5,863 nucleotides of DNA from JBFGWM01 sp041588495 (GCA_041588495.1 JBFGWM010000182.1:1-5863), one strand, 5' to 3'. Numbered from the stretch's first letter, positions 1 through 5,491 are shown. Numbers and translations: made by a program. The notes: generated from the letters alone by a model not told the origin.

Positions 1-400
1 CCACGACCGGCAACGCGAATAGGCCCAGTGCAATGCCGAAACGCGCGAGGTTCAGCGCCAGCGGAACATCACGCAGGGGGGAAAGCCAGGAACCGATCAC
101 GTTGGCCAGTCCCGGAAACAGGAGGATCAGCATGATGCCGCCGACCGCAACCCCACACTCGACCAGGATGTAAGCGCGCAGCAGGCGCCGGATGCGCGTC
201 CCGCGGGTCGCCGCCAGCAGGTTGCCGATGCCGAGCCCGGCCATGAAACCGGCGAGGGTCAGTGCACCGGCCCACTGGGAAACCCCGAACGCGATGCCGG
301 CCTGGCGAAACATCAGGGTCTGGAACAGCAGTGCGGCGACACCACCGAGGAAGGCGGCGGCCGCCGGCAGGATCCCGGGACCCGCCGTGCCGGAATTCAA
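1..400 (-). CDS. N-terminal part of a fused MFS/spermidine synthase-like membrane protein (cut by window edge)
   Basis: The reading frame is open from a TGA at 424-422 to the window edge, giving about 133 residues. It is very hydrophobic, with four likely membrane segments: around FLGGVAALLFQTLMF, WAGALTLAGFMAGLGIGNLL, ILVECGVAVGGIMLILLF and ARFGIALGLFALPVV. The pattern ALLFQTLMFRQAG, then a G-rich GFMAGLGIGNLLA helix and a short basic loop, resembles the start of bacterial membrane proteins in which an MFS-like region precedes a spermidine synthase-like domain. That second domain would lie outside the window, so the function is inferred. No ATG or GTG opens the frame. The first usable start is TTG at 400-398, and the next ATG (313-311) would remove the first helix. 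An ATG at 448-446, overlapping the upstream stop as ATGA, is in the same frame but hits the TGA after eight codons. The gene could therefore be TTG-started or carry a nonsense mutation. Confidence 0.72.
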   Translation of the reverse strand, partial: MNSGTAGPGILPAAAAFLGGVAALLFQTLMFRQAGIAFGVSQWAGALTLAGFMAGLGIGNLLAATRGTRIRRLLRAYILVECGVAVGGIMLILLFPGLANVIGSWLSPLRDVPLALNLARFGIALGLFALPVV

Positions 401-444
401 TCCCGGATCAGACAGCCCGGTTCACTCCGCAGCAGACACGTGGT

Positions 445-1038
445 TCATTTGACCACCGTGAAGGTTTTCTCGAGCAACTTGCGGTCCTCGTGGAACACGT
501 ACATGTGCCACGCGCCGGGGATGATTTCGAACGCCTCCGCGAACTGGAACGCCATCACGTGGTAGCGAGCCTTGGGCGAAAGTTCCTGGACGATCTCGAT
601 CTTGTCCTGGTGCTTGCCGGAGGTGGGGTCGACGAGCCCCGGCGTCAGGTAAAGGAGCTTGACCCGGACGGGACGCCGGCTTCCCGGTCCGTCGAGGTTG
701 TAACGCATGCCGAACTTGACCCCGATCCGGGCGGGGATATAAGTCGTTTCGGTGATGGGCTGCTTGCCGCCCCAGGCCAGGGTGATGCCCTCCCCGGGTT
801 CGTCCTCGTCCTGCGCGCTGCGGGTCTGGAACACACCATACTCGAGGTTCGACACGCCGAGTTCGTCGCTGGCCGACAGTGGCACGTATTTCGTAGTTTT
901 CTCGGGAAGCTCCGGGTACTTGTTGTCCACCCCGGGCACGTCGAGCTTGAGACCGGAACCCGCGCCGCCGCCCTGCTCGGCCGAGACCGTGCCGCTTGCC
1001 AGGATGAGAAAGACCATCCCCAGTGCCACTCTCGCCAT
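445..1038 (-). CDS. Exported DUF3859-like protein of unknown function
   Basis: This is a protein of about 197 residues with a classical signal peptide: MAR, then a hydrophobic stretch VALGMVFLILASG, then an AxA-like site near TVSA before EQ. It should be periplasmic or secreted. A glycine-rich linker follows, and the mature part looks all-beta. Its landmarks (SNLEYGVFQ, an IGVKFGMRY core, LTPGLVDPTSGK, and a C-terminal end with W, HEDRKL and FTVVK) match my memory of the DUF3859 family, for which no function is established. I place the start at the ATG at 1038-1036 because an AGGA lies 8 bases before it. The upstream ATG at 1047-1045 would add only three residues (MHD), and its AGG would touch the start codon. 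A strong extended -10 promoter lies upstream. The stop TGA overlaps an ATG (ATGA) leading toward the next gene, which suggests these two form one transcript. Confidence 0.85.
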   Translation of the reverse strand: MARVALGMVFLILASGTVSAEQGGGAGSGLKLDVPGVDNKYPELPEKTTKYVPLSASDELGVSNLEYGVFQTRSAQDEDEPGEGITLAWGGKQPITETTYIPARIGVKFGMRYNLDGPGSRRPVRVKLLYLTPGLVDPTSGKHQDKIEIVQELSPKARYHVMAFQFAEAFEIIPGAWHMYVFHEDRKLLEKTFTVVK

Positions 1039-1046
1039 GTCATGCA

Positions 1047-1083
1047 TCCTGCGTCATCAGAAAGAGTCGGGGAGAGTATAACA
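1047..1083 (-). promoter_or_regulatory. Extended -10 promoter and leader of the DUF3859-like gene
   Basis: Read on the minus strand, positions 1083-1075 are TGTTATACT. This is an extended -10 element (TGn plus TATACT, five of six matches to TATAAT). The expected transcription start near 1068 leaves a leader of about 30 bases before the ATG at 1038. No good -35 sits at 16-18 bases; the nearest, CTGTCA, is 20 bases from the -10. That is compatible with an extended -10 promoter, which needs the -35 less. This suggests the DUF3859-like gene starts a new transcription unit. Confidence 0.55.
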
Positions 1084-1109
1084 GCACGATTACCGTTACA
1101 TGACAGCAT

Positions 1110-1143
1110 GGCGGCAGGCCGTTTCCGACAACGACCCGCCGCC
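1110..1143 (-). terminator. Hairpin after the ComEA-family gene, possible terminator without U-tract
   Basis: The arms GGCGGCAGG (1110-1118) and CCCGCCGCC (1135-1143) pair over 9 bp with a single G-U wobble in the minus-strand RNA. The 16-base loop can form a further CGTT/AACG stem. The structure begins 13 bases past the stop codon of the upstream gene and just before the promoter of the next one, which fits a transcript end. No run of U follows it, so it may instead be a 3' stabilising or Rho-linked structure. Confidence 0.4.
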
Positions 1144-1156
1144 ACTTCGGCACCGA

Positions 1157-1471
1157 TTACTGCACCCGGATCACCGCCAGGTTGCGCTCGACGATGCGCT
1201 CGCCCACCCCGCTGACCGCCTCGAGGTCGGCGGCGGAACGAAACGGACCGTTGGCCTCGCGATACTCGATGATCGCGCGGGCCCGCGCCTCGCCGATCCC
1301 GTTGAGCAGATCCGCCAGGGTTTCCTCGTCGGCGGTGTTGATGTTCACCGTCAGTTCCGAGGTTACGCTCGCCTCCTGCTGGGCGACGGGCATCTCCGCG
1401 GCAATGGCGGAAGTGCCGGACAGGGTGAACAGGGCCAGGGCCAGTACGCCCGCGGTGTGCTTCAGTTTCAT
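1157..1471 (-). CDS. Exported ComEA-family helix-hairpin-helix DNA-binding protein
   Basis: This is a 104-residue protein. Residues 1-25 form a signal peptide (MKLK, then VLALALFTL, cleavage near SAIAA). A polar linker follows, then the ComEA signature VNINTADEETLADLLNGIG at about 42-60. Two helix-hairpin-helix units cover roughly 51-73 (hairpin NGIGEARA) and 81-104 (hairpin SGVGERI). In this family the HhH pair binds double-stranded DNA without sequence specificity. In naturally competent Gram-negatives, periplasmic ComEA ratchets incoming DNA across the outer membrane. Many bacteria carry small paralogues of unproven role, so DNA uptake is an inference here and I give no symbol. The start is set by AAAGGAG (minus strand, 1486-1480), eight bases before the ATG; a longer frame upstream lacks this support and would bury the signal peptide. 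I see no clear promoter in the 131 bases before it, so it may be read through from lapB. Confidence 0.88.
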   Translation of the reverse strand: MKLKHTAGVLALALFTLSGTSAIAAEMPVAQQEASVTSELTVNINTADEETLADLLNGIGEARARAIIEYREANGPFRSAADLEAVSGVGERIVERNLAVIRVQ

Positions 1472-1511
1472 GTGGATGACTCCTTTGCGTTGCAGTTTGT
1501 GAATGAGTACG

Positions 1512-1527
1512 TGTCCCGCGAGGGACA
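1512..1527 (-). promoter_or_regulatory. Small perfect inverted repeat in the leader of the ComEA-family gene
   Basis: TGTCCC (1512-1517) and GGGACA (1522-1527) are perfectly complementary around the 4-base spacer GCGA. They lie about 40 bases before the start codon. The element could be a short leader hairpin or a dyad operator. Short arms and no known matching consensus keep confidence low. Confidence 0.25.
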
Positions 1528-1570
1528 GGCGTATTCTGCTGCACGCGGAGGCGTCTGCCTGTAGGAAATC

Positions 1571-1585
1571 GCCCCGGACCGGGGC
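1571..1585 (-). terminator. GC hairpin after lapB, weak terminator candidate
   Basis: GCCCCGG and CCGGGGC are perfect complements around a single A, giving a practical stem of 5-6 bp with a 3-5 base loop. It begins 17 bases past the lapB stop. On the minus strand the sequence GATTTCC follows, so there is only a short U-run. It may attenuate rather than end the rpsA-to-lapB transcription, leaving some read-through to the ComEA-family gene. Confidence 0.4.
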
Positions 1586-1602
1586 CGGAAATCTGCGCGG
1601 GC

Positions 1603-2778
1603 TTACTCGCCCTCGAGTCCCTGGATGGGCTTCACCGAGCCCCAGTGTTTGCAACCCGGACACTGCCAGTGCAGTTCACGCCCGGCGAAACCGCAGTGAC
1701 GGCAGCGGTACACGGGCTTCTGGGCCAGCAACTGCGCGGTGAGACCGCGAAGGATTTCGAGGCTCTCGCGGGCGGCCACGTCGGAAACCTGCAGTTGCAG
1801 GTCGATGAGACGTTTCAGGCCACGGATGGAGGGGCGCCGCTGCAACTGCCCGGCAACGAAATGCGCGGTCAGCCGCTCGTCGCCGTCCTTGTCGAGAATA
1901 TCCGCCAGGGCGAGTACCGCGGAAATGCTGGGATGCTCGTCGATGCAGCGCCGCAGGAAGGCGATCAGGGATTCCTCCTCGCCCAGTTCCTGGTAACAGT
2001 GCACCAGGGTATCAATGCATTCCGAGACGAACTCGGGGTCCTGCTCCAGGATCCGCTCGAGGGCATGGGCCGCCGTGCGCAAATTCCCCTCGCGAACCTC
2101 GAGTTCCCCGAGAAGCAGGCTCGCACGGGCGCAACTCGGGTCCTGCTCGAGGGCCTGCTGCAGCTTGCGACGCACCCGTTCGTGGTTGCCCGCTGCCAGC
2201 GCCTCGCCGGCGATCTCGCAATAGAACTGGGCCAGCACCGGCGCAACCTCGTGGCGGCCGTCGCGCAGCAGCGATTGGGCGGTCGGAATCGCATGTTCCC
2301 AGTCGCGTTCCTGCTGGTAGACCTCCAGCAGCAGGTGCAGCGCCTCCTCGCGTTCCATCTCGAAACCGGCGTCGTCGACCTCGCGCAGCAGGGTCTCCGC
2401 GCGACCCAGCAGTCCGGCCGCCATGTAGTCCCGCGCCAGTTCGATCTTGACCCGCGACGGCCAGGGGCTCTCCAGCCAGGGACTCTCGAGCACTGCCTCG
2501 TGGATGTGAATGGCCTTGTCGGCCTCGCCGCGACGCCGGAAAAGTCCGCCGAGGGCCAGGTGGGTCTCCAGGGTCTGCGGGGAAACCGCGAGGGTGCGCA
2601 CGAAGGCCTCGACCTCGTCATCGGACTTGTCACGCAGGAGATAGGAGAGACCGGCGGAATAATCCTGGGGCGCCGGCACATTCAGTTTGCCGCCGGCCGG
2701 GCGCCGCTCGACGCGTCCCAGCCACCAGCCAATGCCAACCGCCGAGGCAATCGTGGCGAGCAGCAGGAAATCGCCCAC
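1603..2778 (-). CDS. lapB: LapB (YciM), TPR and rubredoxin-type adaptor controlling LPS synthesis
   Basis: The protein has 391 residues, close to the 389 of the Escherichia coli protein. A membrane anchor covers about residues 3-21 (FLLLATIASAVGIGWWLGR). A run of TPR helices follows from about 70 to 345; clear units include ALGGLFRRRGEADKAI, LARDYMAAGLLGRAE and LLGELEVREGNLRTAA. The C-terminus is a rubredoxin-like zinc or iron knuckle with Cys359, Cys362, Cys373 and Cys376. In E. coli, LapB sits on the cytoplasmic face of the inner membrane and presents LpxC to the FtsH protease, limiting lipid A synthesis; the TPRs must stay tethered to the rubredoxin domain. The start is GTG at 2778-2776, with an AGGG (2789-2786) inside the lapA stop region seven bases away, so translation is probably coupled to lapA. 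A small tandem repeat encodes ESPWLESPWP at 98-107. Confidence 0.97.
   Translation of the reverse strand: MGDFLLLATIASAVGIGWWLGRVERRPAGGKLNVPAPQDYSAGLSYLLRDKSDDEVEAFVRTLAVSPQTLETHLALGGLFRRRGEADKAIHIHEAVLESPWLESPWPSRVKIELARDYMAAGLLGRAETLLREVDDAGFEMEREEALHLLLEVYQQERDWEHAIPTAQSLLRDGRHEVAPVLAQFYCEIAGEALAAGNHERVRRKLQQALEQDPSCARASLLLGELEVREGNLRTAAHALERILEQDPEFVSECIDTLVHCYQELGEEESLIAFLRRCIDEHPSISAVLALADILDKDGDERLTAHFVAGQLQRRPSIRGLKRLIDLQLQVSDVAARESLEILRGLTAQLLAQKPVYRCRHCGFAGRELHWQCPGCKHWGSVKPIQGLEGE
2458..2487 (-). repeat. Tandem 15-bp direct repeat within lapB
   Basis: Two adjacent 15-base units (2473-2487 and 2458-2472) agree at 13 of 15 positions and are in frame. They encode ESPWL and then ESPWP at residues 98-107 of LapB, in the loop between two TPR units. 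The arrangement looks like an old slippage duplication. Confidence 0.6.
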
Positions 2779-2787
2779 CGGGACGCC

Positions 2788-3078
2788 CTAGGCTGCTTCC
2801 GGTTCCTGTGCCGCCGCTTTCTCTGCCTTGGACAGACGCCGCTGCAGCACGATCTTGCCGGTCTTGAGGCGCAGGGCGATCCCCAGCGTGAAGAACACGC
2901 CGAGCAGTCCACCAATGGCAAAGGAGGTCAGGATCCAGAACGACAGCGGTGCCGGTGGCAGCTTCACGAAAAACAGGTCAACGGCGACCTGCTCGGTATT
3001 CTGAAACGTGAACATCATGCCGGCGACAAACACCACGATCAGCAGCGCCAGCAACAACAGCCTTTTCAGAATACGCAT
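2788..3078 (-). CDS. lapA: LapA (YciS), two-helix inner-membrane partner of LapB
   Basis: This is a 96-residue protein of the LapA/DUF1049 family. A basic start MRILKR leads into a first membrane helix at about 7-24. The conserved short periplasmic stretch FQNTEQVAVDLFFVKLPPAPLS follows in outline (FTFQN, then V-x-L-F near 31-37). A second helix spans about 46-68, with the family's GGLLG turn at 57-60. The cytoplasmic tail is charged and probably coiled coil (SKAEKAAAQEPEAA). In E. coli, LapA co-purifies with LapB and takes part in assembling LPS enzymes and regulating LpxC turnover. The start ATG at 3078 is preceded by purine-rich GAGGGCAGGGAGC. The gene ends nine bases before lapB. The 116 bases before it, back to ihfB, hold a hairpin and a T6 run but no promoter I can defend. 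Confidence 0.96.
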   Translation of the reverse strand: MRILKRLLLLALLIVVFVAGMMFTFQNTEQVAVDLFFVKLPPAPLSFWILTSFAIGGLLGVFFTLGIALRLKTGKIVLQRRLSKAEKAAAQEPEAA

Positions 3079-3100
3079 GCTCCCTGCCCTCGCCCTGTTG

Positions 3101-3115
3101 CGGCACCCCGTGCCG
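3101..3115 (-). promoter_or_regulatory. Hairpin in the lapA leader
   Basis: CGGCAC and GTGCCG pair perfectly over 6 bp around a 3-base loop, 23 bases before the lapA start. On the minus strand a T6 run (3126-3121) lies just before it, not after, so it is not an intrinsic terminator in the direction of the genes. It may shape access to the lapA ribosome-binding site. Confidence 0.35.
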
Positions 3116-3194
3116 ACACGAAAAAAGGTCTCAACCCGACTGGAAGGTTAACGGTTCCGGCCCACACACCGCAATCGCGGATGCCGGTGCCGGC

Positions 3195-3551
3195 TCAGCC
3201 CACCCGGCTCTGACCGGCCTCCCCGGTATCCCCGGAATCAGTGGCGGACTCGGTGGCGGGCGGGGAACCGATGGACGCATTGACGCGCTCCCGGAGTTCC
3301 TTGCCCGGCTTGAAATGGGGGACGTACTTGCCGCTCAGGGTCACCGCCTGGCCGGTTTTTGGATTGCGGCCGGTGCGCGGTGCGCGGTAATGAAGGGAAA
3401 AGCTGCCGAAACCGCGGATTTCGATGCGTTCACCCGACGACAGGCACTGGGACATGTGCTCGATCATCGTTTTCACCGCCAGTTCCACGTCCTTCTGGGA
3501 CAGCTGGGTCTGCTTGGCCGCGATCCGCTCAATGAGTTCCGACTTGGTCAT
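3195..3551 (-). CDS. ihfB: Integration host factor subunit beta
   Basis: This is a 118-residue member of the HU/IHF family. The dimerising helices cover about 1-40 (MTKSELIERIAAKQTQLSQK), followed by the IEIRGFGSF turn at 43-51. The beta-arm carries GRNPKTG at 61-67, with Pro64 being the residue that intercalates into DNA and causes the sharp IHF bend. KYVPHFKPGKELRERVN follows at 75-91. IHF beta pairs with the alpha subunit (not in this window) to bend DNA in recombination, replication and sigma-54 promoters. The position directly after rpsA is the usual gammaproteobacterial context and favours beta over alpha or HU. The start ATG at 3551 has GGAG six bases upstream (3561-3558). Compared with the 94 residues of E. 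coli, it has about 24 extra C-terminal residues rich in S, T, G, D and E, which look disordered. Confidence 0.96.
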   Translation of the reverse strand: MTKSELIERIAAKQTQLSQKDVELAVKTMIEHMSQCLSSGERIEIRGFGSFSLHYRAPRTGRNPKTGQAVTLSGKYVPHFKPGKELRERVNASIGSPPATESATDSGDTGEAGQSRVG

Positions 3552-3567
3552 CCTGCTCTCCGGGTGT

Positions 3568-3601
3568 GGCCCCGGCCGCAGCGGACGCTGCGACCGGGAC
3601 C
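3568..3601 (-). promoter_or_regulatory. Strong 16-bp hairpin between rpsA and ihfB
   Basis: The arms 3568-3583 and 3586-3601 pair along their whole 16 bases in minus-strand RNA, with two G-U wobbles and the inner CGCAGCG/CGCTGCG part perfect. The formal loop is two bases, so the terminal pair must open. It starts 19 bases past the rpsA stop and ends 6 bases before the ihfB ribosome-binding GGAG. No U-tract follows, so I read it as a 3' stabiliser, processing site or partial attenuator that sets rpsA and ihfB levels apart. Confidence 0.55.
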
Positions 3602-3620
3602 GGCTACCGGAGAGGGATCG

Positions 3621-5330
3621 CTATTCCTCCCCGGCCGGGTCGTTACCCGTATCCTGGTTGTCCAGTTGGGCCTTGATCAGGTCACCGATCGTGGTCGGTG
3701 CCGCACCTGCTTCGGCTTCCCTGGCGCTGTGTTCCTTGACCGCGTCCTTTTCCTCTTCCATCTCCCGGGCCTTGATGGACAGGCCGATCACCCGGTTCTT
3801 GCGGTCAACGCCAATGATCTTGACCTCGACGTCGTCGCCCTCCTTGAACACATTGCGGGCGTCCTCGACTCGGTCGCGGCTGATTTCAGAGGCCTTCAGA
3901 GTCCCTTCAACCTCATTATCTAGCTGAATAATAGCAGCTTTTGCGTCAACCGCCTTAATTTGACCCTTTACGATGGAGCCCTTGTCATTTTGCGCCACGT
4001 AGGTGTTGAACGGGTCGTCCTCGAGTTGCTTGATGCCCAGCGAAATGCGCTCCCGCTCGGGGTCGATGGAGAGCACAACCGTCTCGATTTCCTCGCCTTT
4101 CTTGTACCGCCGCACGGCTTCCTCGCCGGGCTCGTTCCAGGAAATGTCGGAGAGGTGCACGAGGCCGTCGATGGCGCCGTCGAGACCGATGAAGATCCCG
4201 AAGTCGGTGATGGACTTGATCGCGCCACGGATCTTGTCGCCCTTGTTGAAGGTCGCCGAGAACTCTTCCCAGGGGTTCGCCTGGCACTGCTTGATGCCCA
4301 GGGAGATACGCCGGCGTTCTTCGTCGATGTCGAGGATCATGACCTCGATCTCGTCGCCGACCTGCACGACCTTGGACGGGTGGATATTCTTGTTGGTCCA
4401 GTCCATCTCGGAGACGTGGACCAGGCCCTCGACGCCCTCCTCGATCTCGGCGAAGCAGCCGTAATCGGTGAGGTTGGTGACCCGCGCGACGAGCTTGGTG
4501 TTTTCCGGGTAGCGACGCTTGATGTCCACCCACGGATCCTCGCCGAGTTGCTTGAGACCCAGGGAAACCCGGTTCCGCTCGCGGTCGAACTTGAGGACCT
4601 TGACCATGATCTCGTCACCGACGTTGACGATCTCGCTGGGGTGCTTGATGCGCTTCCAGGCCATGTCGGTGATGTGCAGCAGGCCGTCGATACCACCGAG
4701 GTCGACGAACGCGCCGTAATCGGTGAGGTTCTTGACGATCCCCTTGATCTCGACACCTTCCTGCAGCGTGGCGAGCAGTGCCTCGCGCTCGACGCTGTTC
4801 TCGGCCTCGAGCACCGCGCGACGGGAGACCACGACGTTGTTGCGTTTCTGGTCGAGCTTGATGACCTTGAATTCGAGTTCCTTGCCTTCCAGGTGGGTCA
4901 CTTCGCGCACCGGGCGCACATCGACCAGCGAACCCGGCAGGAACGCGCGGATGGTCTCGATATCGACGGTGAAACCGCCCTTGACCTTGCCGCTGATCGC
5001 GCCCTTGACCACTTCGCCCTTCTCGAAGGCGGCTTCCAGCTTGGTCCAGGCCTCGGCACGCTTGGCCTTCTCCCGGGACAGCCGCGTCTCGCCGAACCCA
5101 TCCTCCACGGCATCCAGCGCAACATCGACGAAATCGCCGACATTGACCGTCATGGAACCGTCATCATCAAGGAACTGGGAGCGGGGAACGACCCCTTCGG
5201 ACTTGAGGCCGGCGTGGATGATGACCCAGTCATCGTCAATGTCAATCACCTCGCCCTTGATGATTGCACCGTTGGTCATGTCGATCTGGGTCAGACTTTC
5301 TTCAAACAGCTCCGCAAAACTTTCGCCCAT
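3621..5330 (-). CDS. rpsA: 30S ribosomal protein S1
   Basis: The protein has 569 residues (557 in E. coli) with six S1 (OB-fold) repeats at roughly 21-87, 105-171, 192-260, 277-347, 364-434 and 451-520. The N-terminal MGESFAELFEESL is the helix that docks S1 on protein S2. Repeats 3-5 show the typical VKNLTDYGAFVDLGGIDGLL, VTNLTDYGCFAEI and IKSITDFGIFIGL strands, and each ends in a SLGxKQ box. S1 holds mRNA on the 30S subunit and is needed to start translation on structured or Shine-Dalgarno-poor messages. The acidic C-terminal tail (about 521-569) is low in complexity. The start ATG at 5330 lacks a good Shine-Dalgarno sequence, as is known for rpsA in gammaproteobacteria, where S1 represses its own translation. 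A hairpin sits just upstream. Domain 6 contains an AT-rich patch (3901-3990). Confidence 0.99.
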   Translation of the reverse strand: MGESFAELFEESLTQIDMTNGAIIKGEVIDIDDDWVIIHAGLKSEGVVPRSQFLDDDGSMTVNVGDFVDVALDAVEDGFGETRLSREKAKRAEAWTKLEAAFEKGEVVKGAISGKVKGGFTVDIETIRAFLPGSLVDVRPVREVTHLEGKELEFKVIKLDQKRNNVVVSRRAVLEAENSVEREALLATLQEGVEIKGIVKNLTDYGAFVDLGGIDGLLHITDMAWKRIKHPSEIVNVGDEIMVKVLKFDRERNRVSLGLKQLGEDPWVDIKRRYPENTKLVARVTNLTDYGCFAEIEEGVEGLVHVSEMDWTNKNIHPSKVVQVGDEIEVMILDIDEERRRISLGIKQCQANPWEEFSATFNKGDKIRGAIKSITDFGIFIGLDGAIDGLVHLSDISWNEPGEEAVRRYKKGEEIETVVLSIDPERERISLGIKQLEDDPFNTYVAQNDKGSIVKGQIKAVDAKAAIIQLDNEVEGTLKASEISRDRVEDARNVFKEGDDVEVKIIGVDRKNRVIGLSIKAREMEEEKDAVKEHSAREAEAGAAPTTIGDLIKAQLDNQDTGNDPAGEE

Positions 5331-5382
5331 GGTAGGTATATCCCGTGTAACAACGAAACGACTACTGATGAGTCGTTTCGTT
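5331..5382 (-). promoter_or_regulatory. rpsA translation-initiation leader with a perfect 12-bp hairpin
   Basis: AACGAAACGACT (5352-5363) and AGTCGTTTCGTT (5371-5382) pair perfectly over 12 bp around a 7-base loop, CATCAGT in the RNA. Twenty-one bases separate the hairpin from the ATG, and this spacer (GTTACACGGGATATACCTACC on the minus strand, in two halves of about ten) has no proper Shine-Dalgarno; the best G-run, GGGA, is too far away. There is no U-tract after the stem, so it is not a terminator. A hairpin directly before an SD-poor rpsA start matches the known structured, S1-autoregulated leaders of gammaproteobacteria; the S1 response here is inferred. Confidence 0.55.
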
Positions 5383-5491
5383 CGCCGCGCCCCCAGCAGG
5401 GTGCGGGTTGCCAGTCAATGTGTCTGCCGTGCAACTGCTGGAATCTTCCTGCAACGGCGACACGCCTTTACTGCAATGGTTCCCGATGCGG
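5383..5491 (-). other. Rest of the cmk-rpsA intergenic region
   Basis: This stretch of 109 bases lies between the cmk stop and the rpsA leader hairpin. It probably holds an rpsA promoter or leader sequence, since rpsA usually has its own promoters, but I found no -35/-10 pair I would defend. TTGACT (minus strand, 5424-5419) lacks a -10 at the right distance. GTTGC and GCAAC, with an inner CAG/CTG, form only a weak imperfect hairpin around 5408-5436. Confidence 0.3.

Noticed and set aside
69..275. A 68-codon minus-strand frame near the left edge
   Set aside because: It is a shadow of the membrane-protein frame, with an Arg/Pro/His-rich product. The overlapping frame encodes clear membrane helices.
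262..1215. A 317-codon plus-strand frame covering the DUF3859-like gene and the promoter region
   Set aside because: It overlaps a gene with a signal peptide, ribosome-binding site and family motifs on the other strand, and its product has no recognisable domain.
1472..1663. N-terminal extension of the ComEA-family frame to an upstream start
   Set aside because: The extension overlaps lapB, is Arg/Pro-rich, and would bury the signal peptide. The AAAGGAG and ATG at 1471 clearly fit better.
3121..3126. T6 run on the minus strand as an ihfB intrinsic terminator
   Set aside because: No stable stem directly precedes it; only 3-4 bp pairings such as AACC/GGTT are available, and the good hairpin lies after it.
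1645..3213. A 522-codon open frame on the plus strand opposite lapB, lapA and the ihfB tail
   Set aside because: It is antisense to three well-recognised genes, crosses their intergenic regions, and its product is low-complexity and resembles no family. Long antisense frames are expected in GC-rich coding DNA.
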